Notes: generated by a model from the letters alone, not told the origin. Shown: positions 10,957 through 21,930, counted from the first letter of the stretch. The stretch: DNA of 64,000 nucleotides from Homarus americanus (GCF_018991925.1 NW_024751849.1:62001-126000); one strand, 5' to 3'. Numbers and translations: made by a program.

Positions 10957-11034
10957 ACCTTCCCGGTACAGGACTGACTCCACCTTCCCGGTACAGGAGG
11001 ACTGACTCCACCTTCCCGGTACAGAGAAGTGGTT
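10957..11034. repeat. Short tandem repeat, about 26-29 bp, 3 copies
   Basis: CCTTCCCGGTACAGGACTGA and near-copies repeat three times. TGTACCTTCCCGGTACA in the first copy is a 6-bp-arm inverted repeat. Confidence 0.75.
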
Positions 11035-11163
11035 TAAACACACTCGTCTTATACTACAGGTGTTGCTAATTAACTTACAGGTAACAGGTATACGGCGGGA
11101 ACCTCAACCTACCTGGAATAGAACAAAGACAAATTAATCGTGGGAATGTAATGTGTTGATGCT

Positions 11164-11535
11164 CAGACAGACAGACAGACAGACAGATACATAGATAGAG
11201 ATTAATTCATTGATAGACAAATAACTATAGATACATACATATAGACAGATAGATATATTAAAAAAATTGCCATACAAGTTTCCAATTGGTTCAGTATACA
11301 CATGAACAACTCAGGTATACAGTGTACACACCTCTCACACGTACACAATTTATTATGTACGTTACCTGGACAGAGCGGTTATATAATGGTAAACAGTAAA
11401 GCAATGTGACCTAAGTTAGCCAAGATTAACACCCACACACACACACATATATAAACACAGACATAAAAACATACATACATACATACATACATACATACAT
11501 ACATACATACATACATACATACATACACACACACT
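11164..11535. repeat. (GACA)n, (GATA)n and (CATA)n tracts
   Basis: GACA/GATA at 11164-11255 and clean (CATA)n at 11468-11525, with unique AT-rich DNA between. No gene. Confidence 0.85.
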
Positions 11536-11582
11536 AACACTCCCCTCCCTCCAGCTTGTTTTAATTAACACCTCCGGGCCTT

Positions 11583-12035
11583 AAGTGGTAGTATCACCCT
11601 CAAGTGGTAGTTCTTCCCGTGCAGGTGGCCAGATATGTGACCACAATCGCCCTCAAGTGGTAGTTTGTTACTTAAGTGGTAGTTTGTTCTTCAAGTGGTA
11701 GTTTGTTACTTAAGTGTTAGTTCGTCCTTCAAGTGGTAGTTCGTCCTTCAAGTGGTAGTTTGTTACTTAAGTGTTAGTTCGTCCTTCAAGTGGTAGTTTG
11801 TTCTTCAAGTGGTAGTTTGTTACTTAAGTGTTAGTTCGTCCTTCAAGTGGTAGTTTGTTACTTAAGTGGTAGTTTGTCCTTCAAGTGGTAGTTCGTCCTT
11901 CAAGTGGTAGTTTGTTACTTAAGTGTTAGTTCGTCCTTCAAGTGGTAGTTTGTCCTTCAAGTGGTAGTTCGTCCTTCAAGTGGTAGTTTGTCCTTCAAGT
12001 GATAGTTTGTTACTAAAGTGGTAGTTTGTTCCTCA
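11583..12035. repeat. 19-bp minisatellite with NK-2-like sites
   Basis: About 23 copies of a 19-bp unit, TCCTTCAAGTGGTAGTTCG, in two interleaved forms (CTTCAAGTGGTAG and ACTTAAGTGTTAG). Nearly every copy keeps T(C/T)AAGTGG, which matches the consensus of NK-2 class homeodomain proteins. Confidence 0.9.
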
Positions 12036-12055
12036 GGTCAGGTATAAGTGGTACG

Positions 12056-12420
12056 GTATGTGGGAGGTGGTGGGAGGAAGGGATGAGTGGGAGGGAGAGG
12101 TGGTAGGGAGAGGTGAGTGGGAGAGGTGAGTGGTAGGGAGAGGTGAGTGGGAGAGGTGAGTGGTAGGGAGAGGAGTGGGAGGGATGGTGGGGGAGAGGTG
12201 GAGTGGGAGGAGGCTGGGAGGGAAGGTGAGTGGGAGAGGTGGTGGTAGGGAGGCAGTGGGAGGGAGAGGTGAGTGGGAGGGAGAGGCGAGTGGGAGGAGG
12301 CAGTGGGAGGGATGTAGGGAGAGGTGAGTGGGAGGGAGAGCTGGGAGGGAAGGTGGAGGGGGAGGGAAAGGTGGGAGGGAGAGGTGAGTGGGAGGGAGGG
12401 ATGAGTGGGGGAGAGAGGGG
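12056..12420. repeat. GA/GT-rich minisatellite GGGAGGGAGAGGTGAGT
   Basis: Imperfect units of about 17-20 bp made of GGGAGAGGTGAGTGGGAGG. Frames on both strands are repeat translations. Confidence 0.9.
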
Positions 12421-12604
12421 ACGTTATCTGAGAGGTGTTTACCTTCGTAATAAGGATGTGTAGTGTGCAGTGTAGTGTAGTGTAGTCAGCAGGAGACAGT
12501 GTAGAGGGTGGCGGCAGTGTTCCAGGAGCCGGTCTGTCACGCCAACAGTCACAGGAATCACCGCCAGTCAGTGACAAAAACCCGCCAGTTGCTGGACTAC
12601 ACGC

Positions 12605-12770
12605 GTCGTCATGGTAACACAACAGAGATGGTCGTCATGGTAACAAGAGATGGTCGTCATGGTAACACAAGAGATGATCGTCGTGGTAACACAAGCGATG
12701 GTCGTCATGGTAACAAGAGATGGTCGTCATGGTAACACAAGCGATGGTCGTCGTGGTAACAACAAAGATG
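12605..12770. repeat. 22-bp minisatellite with GTCGTCATGGTAAC
   Basis: About 7 copies of GATGGTCGTCATGGTAACAC plus a short remainder. GTCGTCATGGTAAC is one mismatch from an RFX X-box (GTNRCC, short spacer, RGYAAC). Further GTCGTCATGGTAA copies lie at 12605 and 12794. 12771-12848 shows no other feature. Confidence 0.85.
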
Positions 12771-13192
12771 CTTCACCATGAACATCGTCCACCGTCGTCA
12801 TGGTAATACTAAGACGCGCGACCTGCCTCTATGATTTATTTTTTGGCAGAGAAAGGAGGGTGAAAGAAGATTAGAGGTGAGGGAAGGAAGTTATAGTTCG
12901 GAAATTGAAGAAATTTAGGAGGAGGTAAGAGAGACCGCCTAGCTAAGCTAATGGTGTGTTAGGGTTGTGTCATGGGTTAGTTATTGTCTGTCGGTACAGG
13001 CACTAGACATCCTACCCTGCCCCATATATGGGTGTTTTGAGGGCCTTACTTCATATTCCGCCGACCCTACTGGCGGATGCTGGTCTAGGGAGGTTGTCTA
13101 TTGCCTGGCCGTGTAGATCGGGGGTGGTAACGGACTTTTGAAATTTGGTAACTTTTTGGGAACCATGTATGGTTGTTGTCGTTATCTGGGAG

Positions 13193-15855
13193 TCATTGAA
13201 GGAGTTCTTGCTCTGATCGTTCTATCTTTTGCCAGACTCTGCTGGCCAGGGTGTGCAGCTGCCGGTTGATGGGTTTTATTCTCAGGTCTCTATATATCTC
13301 GGCTGTGGTTCTGGTGAAGGGGTATCTTTCACCTGTGACGAATCTTAGGGCCTCATTTTGGACCACCTGTAATTTTAATATTTGATTGGTGCTCATAGTA
13401 TGAAGAGGTACTGCTGGGTAAGTTAATATCGGTGTGATAAATGATGTCACCAGGCGGAGTTTTAATTTCTCAGGAAGCGCTTTAAAGCGGTATAGTTTTC
13501 TCAGCTCTCTTCTTGCCTTTTCCTTCCTGCTGTGGACATGATGGGAGTAACCTGTCGTGGATATATGTAGGCCCAGGAGGGTGCCTCTGCTTTTGTATTC
13601 TATCTGGACATTATTGGTTACTAATGGATGGGTTTTCTTTCTGCATAAGGGTATCACTGTGAATTTCGGGAGACTGGTTTGGATTTTCCATTGTTTTAAA
13701 TAATTATTTACCCTTTCTAATTCCCGCCTGGTGTTGTCGACCTGTAACGCTCGCGATTTTCCTTGATGTGTTGTTATTTGAGTGATGTCATCTGCATACA
13801 TAATATCTTCGTTACCTATTCTAGTGGGAGGCGGGGTGTCACTTGTGCAGATAATATATAGGGTGGGGGAGAGGACGCTCCCCTGAGGGACTCCGCTCAT
13901 GAGTGGGAAGGTCTCTCCTGTGTGTTGTCCTACCCTCAGTCTAGCATTTCTGCCGTCAAGAAAGTTGCAAAGCAACTTTTCAATGTTGGTGGGAAGTCAG
14001 AGTTGGAGGATCATATATTTTAAACCGTCGTGCCAGACTTTGTCAAATGCCTTCGCTACGTCCCGGAGAGTTAGATTACATTGTCTACTACTCGCCGCGG
14101 CTCTGGCTATGTTTTCACATGCCAGGGCTATCGCTGTTGTGGTGGACTTCTTTCCTGAACCCGAATTGTCTGCAGTTGACTTTGTTTATTTCCAGGTGAT
14201 TTCTCAGACGGTTATTGATGATTTTTTCTAGGATTTTTCCAGGTATTTCGAGGAGGGAGATCGGTCTGTAGTTTAGTGGGACGGCGGGGTTCTGTCCTTG
14301 TTTTGGTGATAGGGTAATAATGGCCTCTTTGAATTTAGTTGGGGAGTAACCCGAGGCCAGGCAAGCGTTCATCGTGGTTCTCAATCTCTCCATGGCCGGG
14401 TTGTTTATGTGGGTGAGGATCTCCTTGGTGATGCCTGAATAGCCAGGGGCTTTATTTTTGGTATTGGAGATGGCTGTGTTGAGTTCTTCTGAGGTGATTG
14501 GTTTGGACAGTGGGCTGTCCATTCTCAGATCCTCCCATATGATTTCAGGGGAAGGCTGAGTGCGGTGTGTCTGGCCCCGGAGTTCACCAAGGACGAGCTC
14601 TTCGTGGGTACCATAAAGTCCCCTGTTCTCTTCATTTGTGATTCGGAAGATGTTCCTCCATATGTCCCTGAATATGGGTCTTTGTCTTGGTCGTCATATA
14701 TTTTACTTCCTGCGTGGTCAGTTATATATGAGGACTCGTTACGGCTGCAACCTTTCAGTCTCTTAACTCGACGCCAGAACTCTCCTGGATCGTTGTATGT
14801 GAGAGTTGTTCAACTATTTCGGCCCATTTAAGGTTGCTTTGTTCCAGAGACCTTGTTTTTATTTCCTCCCGTATTCTTCTGTATGTATTGTAGTTTACGA
14901 TGTCCCAACCATGGGTCTCGGCTCTCTGTTGTAGCAGTTGGAACTGGTTTGTGAGGGCTATGAGTTCTGGAGTCTGTTGTGGGTGGGGGAGAGTTCTGTT
15001 GCATTTCAGAGGTGTGGCCTCCTGGTAGGCTGTTCCTATGGCTTCACACCATGTGTTGATTTCTTCGTCTATTATGTTCACCGGCTGACTGTCTATGGTC
15101 TGTAGGCTGTCATGTCCTTGGCCTCAAGTTCGGCTGTAGCTTTTTCGTTGAATAATTCTCAGTCGGTCTGCTTGGCGATCCTCCGTGGTGGAGCTGGTAT
15201 AGTAATTGGTGTTGCTGAGATGGTCATGATTATGGGCAGGAGGTCACTGGAGGTTACAGGGCCTTGTTTAAAGAGATAGTTGTGGAAGCATCTGCCGTTT
15301 GTTATCGCTATATCTGGAGTAGTGGCTGAGTTCCTACTGTAGAACGTGGGGAAGTCTGGGCCTATTAGTTGGGCTTTTTTGTTTGTTATGAAGCCAGCGA
15401 GGCCTCTTCCAACATTGTTAGTTGTCCTCTTACCATCTAGTAGAGGATGTCTGGCGTTCATGTCTCTAATGATGTAGGTTGGGTGGTGGTATGATAGGAG
15501 TCTGTGGAAGTCCCCGTAAGGCAGTTAGTCCCTGCGTGGTGGGAGGTATGATTGGTCCTGTGGTCAAGTTGATTTGGACAGCGAGAGTTTCAGAGGTGAA
15601 GTCGTCTATGATTCTGTGGTGGACATCTCTTTTTATGGCGATGGCCACCCCGTCATTTGACTCCTCTCATTGATTAGATTTATGGATCCTGTAAACAAAT
15701 ATTTTTAGTTCCTCAGCCGCCTTTTGGCCATGTGAGTTTATGAGTATAATATCTGCGTCAACTTGGTTGTATTGGCTGGACAAACTGAATTTATTAGTTC
15801 TCCAGTGGAGGACGTTATGTTGCATTATTTTCACTGCCTTACGTAGCGGGTACAT
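13193..15855 (-). pseudogene. Jockey-like ORF2: endonuclease plus reverse transcriptase
   Basis: ORF2 starts at ATG 15855 (MYPLRKAVKIMQHNVLHW) and overlaps the ORF1 stop by 25 nt. APE-type endonuclease: QHNVLHW, DADIILINSHG, GVAIAIKRDVHHRI (after a shift near 15650), DMNARHPLLDG, ATTPDIAIT and TSSDLLPI. The canonical SDH motif reads SDL and no glutamate follows DIIL. A linker runs 15081-14755. Reverse transcriptase: LNYRPISLL (about 14280), motif A DVAKAFDKVWHDG (about 14020-14062), motif B SGVPQGSVLSP (13867-13899), motif C YADD (about 13785-13799), thumb and tail to the stop at 13193. A TGA at 13997-13999 lies between motifs A and B, and further shifts separate the blocks. Confidence 0.9.
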
Positions 15856-17095
15856 TGGATCTTGTTATTGGTTTTGGGGGGGATCCCTCGGATTCGTGGT
15901 TTCTTCACTGTGCGTCCATTCCTCAATTTTTTTATCATCCCAACGGATGACTTTTGGATGCAGTTTGTTAAATCGACCTGTTTTTGTTTAATGGCCTCGT
16001 GGATGTCCGCCTCGGAAATGGGGTGGCAGTACTTCCATTTCATCTTGTAATCAATTACTCCTTTAGCGACTTCATCACGTGTACAGTCCTCGTTGATGTG
16101 GTCTGGTATGTAGATGCATAGCTTCAGGTCTTTACCTGATAGATCGCTTGGAATCTGAGACAGGTATCATCTCCGGTGTGGGTACTTGTGCATCCACACC
16201 AGAGACTATTGTTGTCTCCTCTGTGCTAGTTGGAGTCTGAGAGACATGTATAATCTCTGGTGCGGGTACTTGTGCACCCCCACCAAAGGCTACTGTTGTC
16301 TCCTCCGAGGCTGAGGATGTTGCCATGAACAGTTTTGGGATGGGTAGATTGTGGTGGCGTAAGCATTTTTCGAGTATTGTTTTAAAGCAGCCTGGGTGCC
16401 GAACATCCTCCTCATGGGCGTGTTTGACAATCATGTTGGCTAGTATGTCACGGTCATGGAGGTATCTGTCTCTGGTATTCAACAAGACTGTGGAGTCTGT
16501 AGTGGCTGCAGGGACCATAGTGACGGCAGAAGTCGGGGTCCCTACCATCACTGCACCTCTGTATGACCGTGCAATGACGGCAGAAGTCGGGGTCCCTATC
16601 GGCAGCACAGCCTTGTGTGGTGATACTGATGTTTTTGTGGCTTTTTGTTGCGCTTCCTTGATTTTTTCCTTTCTTTTGAGACAGTTCATGGACATAGTGC
16701 GGTGAGGCCCCTCACAGTTAAGGCATTTTAGTGGTGCATTACATTGGGTCCAGGTATGTTCCCTAGAGGTACATTTGGAACAGATATTGTATTCCCTGGG
16801 TTTGGGGCAGTTCACACTATCATGATCCTCAATGGCATAGCACCTTAGGCAGGTACGTGTGTGGTGGTACTGTTCCTGTTGTATTTGGTGGTACGGTATA
16901 CTATAGGTGAATACGAGGAGACCTGATTTGGTTGCTTTTTCAGCAACCTCGGTGCTTTTGAACTGAATTTTGATTATGCATTTGCCTTTTTTACTGGTGA
17001 ATTTTTGACATAGTCCACCTTGTTCTTCACCCAAGCGTTTTCTTTTTCAATCGCTGCTTTTATTTCCACTACAGACTCTTCGTGCACGGATTCAC
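15831..17095 (-). pseudogene. Jockey-like ORF1 (Gag-like) with three zinc knuckles
   Basis: ORF1 proteins of Jockey-type elements bind element RNA. The main frame (17034-16132, 300 residues) shows three cysteine-histidine knuckles in tandem: C62-C65-H71-C76, C85-C88-H93-C98 and a variant C104-C107-H111-C118. The reading frame is broken near 17000, because the upstream sequence VHEESVVEIKAAIEKENAW lies in another frame. It breaks again near 16140, after which DLKLCIYIPDHINEDC resumes and runs to the stop at 15831. The tail carries two internal duplications: GTPTSAV twice (DNA about 16515-16600) and an AQVP(A/T)PE block twice (about 16150-16310). It cannot make an intact protein. Confidence 0.85.
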
Positions 17096-17109
17096 CTCAT
17101 AGACCGATG

Positions 17110-17397
17110 CTTCGAGGCTGGGAAAGGAAGGCTGGGGGAGGAGAGAGGCTGGGAGGAGAGAGCAGGGAGGAGAGAGGCTGGGGGAGGAGAGGAAGCTGGG
17201 GGGATGGAGAGGCTGGGGGATGGAGAGAGGCTGGGGGATGGAGGCTGGGGAGGGAGAGGCTGGGGGAGGAGAGAGGCTGGGGGAGGAGGGAGGCTGGGGG
17301 GGAGGAGAGGCTGGGGGAGGGAGAGAGGCTGGGGGAGGGAGAGAGAGAGGCTGGGGGAGGGAGAGGCTGGGGAGGAGAGAGGTTGAGGAGGGGGGAA
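17110..17397. repeat. GA-rich minisatellite GGCTGGGGGAGGAGAGA
   Basis: About 17 imperfect copies of a roughly 17-bp unit directly abutting the truncated 5' end of the Jockey-like element. Long frames on both strands are repeat translations. Confidence 0.9.
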
Positions 17398-17462
17398 GAA
17401 GATAGAAAAAAAAGAATGACAATAAGAAAAATGAAGGAATGAAGGAAATAGTAAGAAGGTAA

Positions 17463-17565
17463 ATTCACTCCCCCCCCTCTCCCTCACACCCTCATCACCA
17501 ACACCTCTCCCTCACACGCTCATCACCAACACCTCTCCTTCACACCCTCATCACCAACACCCCCC
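17463..17565. repeat. 30-bp tandem repeat, about 3.5 copies
   Basis: CACCCTCATCACCAACACCT plus TCCCT repeats. Confidence 0.8.
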
Positions 17566-17678
17566 CACCCCTCGAGGTCAACCTTCAGGGTCCACTTGGC
17601 CAGTTAAAATATGGTCTATTTCTCCTGTGGGACTGAGGTGCTGTTCTTCTCTCAATGATCACACACCCTTACTGCCTC

Positions 17679-17714
17679 AAGTGTGTGTGTGAGAGTGTGT
17701 GAGTGTGTGAGTGT

Positions 17715-17745
<31 letters not shown>

Positions 17746-17781
17746 ATACTCGTACTTTGTTAGCAGGTGTAGTAAGTGTAA

Positions 17782-17836
<55 letters not shown>
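17679..17836. repeat. (TG)n and (CA)n pair
   Basis: TG/GAGTG blocks at 17681-17744 and (CA)n at 17786-17835, oppositely oriented with about 40 bp between, so the two could pair as a hairpin. Confidence 0.9.
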
Positions 17837-18418
17837 AACATAAACCTGTCTCTCTAATACATTATGAAGACATTCTCTCACCAAGATTAAACCACAAAAC
17901 AAACCTCTTGAATAATTAACACTAAAACGGTAAACCTTTAAAAAAAAAAAAAAAAATATTCCTAGAACAATAAACTCCGGAAATCCCCCAGTGTGGTGTA
18001 TAAGCGGACGACCTCCACAGTATGAAACAAAAGACGATCGAGTCTCTTAACTATAAAGGGCATTGATAAACAAGAGACGACTCCAGTGTTCACCTCAGCC
18101 AGCACCTGTTGACCTGCTCTCACCTGGGCCTTGGGATTAAGTCTTGGGAATTATTTTATCTCTTGATCGACACAACATTAATAAACAGATACCTTGAAAC
18201 TAGCATCTTACGGGGGGGTTAATCTTCAGGTGATCTACAGTGACAAGACAACAAAGCAGATCGGAAAACAATTCTATCATGTGTGTTGTTCAGTCAGGTG
18301 TTGGCAGCTGTTACTGCACACACACACACACACACACACACCTCTCTGAAAAAAATCAATGTGGATAGGTTAGGTTAAGTTGCCGGGATGTGTGTGTGTG
18401 TGTTCAAGGAGAGAGAGA

Positions 18419-18454
<36 letters not shown>

Positions 18455-18526
18455 TCAATGAGGCGGTTACATAACACGATACAGTAGGCCAAGAGCTCTG
18501 AACTGTGACACACTCAAGGGAGAGAG
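17837..18526. other. Unique AT-rich DNA with small (CA)n runs
   Basis: Poly(A) at 17940-17956, (CA)n at 18316-18341 and 18420-18451, and the dispersed motif TTAATCTTCAGGTGATC at 18219-18235 after a G run. No gene seen. Confidence 0.5.
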
Positions 18527-18740
18527 AAGGAAGAGGGAGGGAGAGAGGAGAAAGGGGAAGGGAAGAGGGAGAGAGAAAGAAGGGAAAGGGAGAAGGAAGA
18601 GGAAGGGAAGGGTAGATGATAAGTTCAAGAAGGAAGGAACGAAGGAAGAAACAGTGTGGCGAAGGAGGGAAGATGAGAGATTTTGAAGCTCAGTGAGTGA
18701 AGGAGGGAGGGAGGGAGTGAGGGAGGAGACGAGGAGGTAA
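18527..18740. repeat. Purine-rich GGGAGA/GGAAGA tract
   Basis: Long purine strand on plus without a strict period. The 111-residue minus frame over it is composition-driven. Confidence 0.75.
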
Positions 18741-18802
18741 ATAAACACTGGAGTGCAAAATACGTAACCTTTCCCCCGTCCCACTCTGGCCTCCCCACTC
18801 AT

Positions 18803-19310
18803 CTCTCTCTCTCTCTCAACTCACTCTCTATCTCTCTCTCTCTCTCTCTCCCGGTATAACCATCTCCAAATAAGCGATGTTTAACCTTCTTTCTCTATTA
18901 CACCTCCTCCCTCTCCTCCTCTATCGTCTCCTCCCTGCCTCCCCTCCCTCCCTCTCCTCCTCTATCGTCTCACTCCTCCCTCCCCTCTCCTCCTCTATCG
19001 TCTCCTCCCTGCCTCCTCCTCCCCTCTCCTCCTCTGTCGTCTCCTCCTCCCTCCCCTCTCTACTCTCTATCGTCTCCTCCTGCCTCCCTCCCTCCCTCTC
19101 CTCCTCTATCGTCTCCTCTGCCTCCCCTCCCTCCCTCTCCTCCTCTGTCGTCTCCTCCTGCCTCCCCTCCCTCCCTCTCCGCCTCTATCGTCTCCTCCTG
19201 CCTCCCTCCCTCCCTCTCCTCCTCTATCGTCTCACTCCTGCCTCCCCTCTCCTCCTCTATCGTCTCACTCCTGCCTCCCTCCCTCCCTCTCCTCCATCTC
19301 ACCACATCCC
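18803..19310. repeat. (CT)n and 40-bp minisatellite with CTATCGTCTC
   Basis: (CT)n at 18803-18850, then about 10 copies of a variable unit near 40 bp combining CTCCTCCTCTATCGTCTCCT with a CCTGCCTCCC extension. The 176-residue plus frame reading repeated SSIVSS is an artefact of the repeat. Confidence 0.9.
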
Positions 19311-19382
19311 TCCTTCACTGTACCTCCAGACTAAGGGGGAGGTCAGTGGCGGTGATCACCTGACACCTGAGGGCGGCAGGGA

Positions 19383-19646
19383 GCCAGGCGACAGACAACC
19401 TCCCTAGACCAGCATCCGCCAGTATGGTCGGCGGAATATGAAGTAAGGCCCTTAAAACACCCATATATGGGGCAGGGTAGGATGTCTAGCGCCTGTACCG
19501 ACAGACAATAACTAACCCATGACACAACCCTAACACACCATTACCTTAGTCAGCCCGCCCTCTCTTACCTCCTCCTAAATTTCTTCAATTTCCGAACTAT
19601 AACTTCCTTCCCCCACCTCTAATCTTCTTTTCACCCTCCTTTCTCT
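19383..19646 (+). mobile_element. Jockey-like element, 264-bp 3' fragment
   Basis: Matches the 3' region of the element at 12.85-17.1 kb in opposite orientation: CCAGCATCCGCCAGTATGGTCGG, CACCCATATATGGGGCAGGG, TAACCCATGACACAACCC, and the shared terminus CACCCTCCTTTCTC at about 19633-19646. It is severely 5'-truncated. Confidence 0.9.
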
Positions 19647-19659
19647 ACACACAAAAAGA

Positions 19660-19971
<312 letters not shown>

Positions 19972-20025
19972 GCACCATTTAACGGCAAAACTGTATGTAT
20001 AGGATAACTGTACCAATGAATAAAT

Positions 20026-20225
20026 GTAACACTGTAAACTCCCTCACTGTAACACTGTAACTCCCTCACTGTAACTCCCTAACACTGTAAATTCCCTCAC
20101 TGTAACTCCCTAACATTGTAACTGTATCACAGTAACTGTAACACTATAAACTCCCTCACTGTAACTCCCTAACACTGTAACTGTATCACTGTAACTGTAA
20201 CACTGTAACTCCCTAACACCATACA
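20026..20225. repeat. CACTGTAACTCCCTAA minisatellite
   Basis: Units of 13-28 bp made of CCCTCACTGTAACTCCCTAA and ACTGTAACTGTATCA. Confidence 0.85.
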
Positions 20226-20289
20226 AGAATACAGTGTTAGGCATCCGATGGTGAAACTCACTGGAGTAAAAATCTGTAATCCTATGATA

Positions 20290-20650
20290 TCATGCACTGA
20301 TTTCATGGCGGCCGATCTCTGAGCCACGAAATCCTCGTCAGCCGATTTTTAACCCTGAAATCCATACACGCTGATTCCAGAACTCACAGAATCCCAGTTC
20401 GCTGTTACCTGACCCCTGAAATACACATCTTCCAATTTTTTTTTTACCCATAAATTCAATTTCTTCAATTCCTTGCGCTTATAAAATCGGTTTCTTACGA
20501 TACACCATTAAGAAAAATCTGCCCTCATGTTTTTTACCTCACAAAATCTGACATAAATCTCCTTAACACACGACTCCACTTGAAAGGTAATATCCACATA
20601 TTTCACAAACCCCCAAAATCTGCCTCAACGGACCACTTAAGTCTAACACC
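20290..20650. repeat. Ancient degenerate repeat, about 30 bp
   Basis: Successive segments align loosely: GCCGATCTCTGAGCCACGAA, GCCGATTTTTAACCCTGAAA, GCTGATTCCAGAACTCACAG, GCTGTTACCTGACCCCTGAA, at spacings of about 30 bp. Further right only AAATCTG words remain. Confidence 0.5.
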
Positions 20651-20716
20651 TTAAGTTAACTCACTACTTCTCCCTGTATCAACAGTCTCCCACTTGGTCA
20701 GACAACAGAAGAAATA

Positions 20717-21076
20717 GGTTAGAGTTAGATTAGGTTAGAGTTAGGTTAGATTAGATTTGGTTAGGTTAGAGTTTGGTTAGGTTACGTTAGGTTATATTAA
20801 GTTAGGTTAGGTTAGGTGAGGTTAGATTAGATTTGGTTAGGTTAGAGTTAGGTTAGGTTAGATTAGATTTGGTAAGGTTAGAGTTAGGTTAGGTTACGTT
20901 AGGTTATATTAGGTTAGGTTAGTTAGATTAGGTTGGAGTTAGGTTAGAGTTAGGTTAGGTTAGGTTAGGTTAGAGTTAGGTTAGTTAGGTTAGATTAGGT
21001 TAGAGTTAGGTTAGATTAGGTTAGAGTTAGGTTAGAGTTAAGTTAGAGTTAGGTTAGAGTTAGGTTAGGTTAGGTT
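20717..21076 (+). repeat. Interstitial TTAGG array with AGTTAGGTTAG units
   Basis: About 360 bp of TTAGG-derived sequence in which pentamers are organised into longer units (GAGTTAGGTTAGATTAGGTT), indicating secondary amplification. Confidence 0.9.
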
Positions 21077-21585
21077 CGTAAGTCTAATATTTCTTCAACC
21101 TTGAGATGTGATCCGTTTAAGAGATTCTGAAAAGCACCCAAGTTCAATATCTGGACCAACAGGTGATGTGAGAACCTGTCTAATACTTCAATTTGGTGAC
21201 GACAAAAAAAAAGTGATTCAGAAAGATTCGTACGACTAAGATTCATAATAATTGGTAACGTTAGAAATGTCACCACCACACTGCTAAACGAAATGGTGTC
21301 AAAACCTTATGCGAGACAGTAAGCAATTGAAACTGCCAGAGACCCCCCCCCCGTACCCTGGATCCTATACCCGATAAACTCTTAGCCTCAAAAATTCGAA
21401 CCCGTTGACTCGTGTCCTTTAGAACCCGATACTGCCCAATTGCTACTTCCAGGTGTGTGTGTGTGTGTTCAACTCTCCCTCTGGAACAACACCGGGATTC
21501 GTTCCTGTCAACACCTGGGCTCCGGGAATTGGCCTACGTTTCCTGGAATTCCTACGTGACGATTCCAAGTTTTCCGATAGGTGGT
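21077..21585. other. Unique sequence, no gene seen
   Basis: Mixed composition. 21350-21445 contains loosely repeated GAACCCG(T/A) words, perhaps another decayed tandem repeat. Confidence 0.5.
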
Positions 21586-21589
21586 GAGG

Positions 21590-21930
21590 TTGGGGGTGGG
21601 AGGGTAGGGAGGGAAGGAGGGCGAGTGAAGGGGTTGGGAGGGCGTTGAGGGGGAGTAGGAGTGAAGGGGTTGGGAGGGCAGGAGTGAGGGGTTGGGGAGG
21701 GGGCGTTGAGGAGGGCAGGAGTGAAGGGGTTGGGAGGCAGGAGTGAAGGGGGTTTGGAGGGGGCGTTGAGGGAGGAAGGTGAAAGGGGTTAGTATCTAGG
21801 AGGGGGGGGAGGGTAGAGGCAATGAGAAAAACTAGGAGGTGATAGAGGCTGATAGCTTAGAGACCGAAGAGGGGGGGGGGGCAGGTAAATGGGGAATAGG
21901 GGAGAGGTAACAAAACAGGGGGGGGGGCCA
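21590..21930. repeat. G-rich minisatellite GAAGGGGTTGGGAGGGCAGG
   Basis: Imperfect units near 22-28 bp (21590-21785), then G runs at 21804-21812, 21869-21880 and 21919-21927. Confidence 0.8.

Larger units (their letters stand above)
12849..17105 (-). mobile_element. Jockey-like non-LTR retrotransposon, decayed
   Basis: On minus, from right to left, there is a zinc-knuckle ORF1, an overlapping ORF2 with endonuclease and reverse transcriptase, and a roughly 340-bp 3' region ending at CACCCTCCTTTCTC (about 12849). The 5' side stops abruptly against a GA-rich minisatellite at about 17105, so the copy is 5'-truncated. Multiple frameshifts and at least one in-frame stop mean it is dead. Two plus-strand fragments (19383-19646 and 39754-40653) end at the same 3' nucleotides within a few bases, defining the element's true 3' end. 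No long poly(A) follows any of them. Confidence 0.9.

Noticed and set aside
13899..16705. Plus-strand frames over the Jockey-like element
   Set aside because: They are shadows of the minus-strand ORF1 and ORF2, which carry the recognisable motifs.
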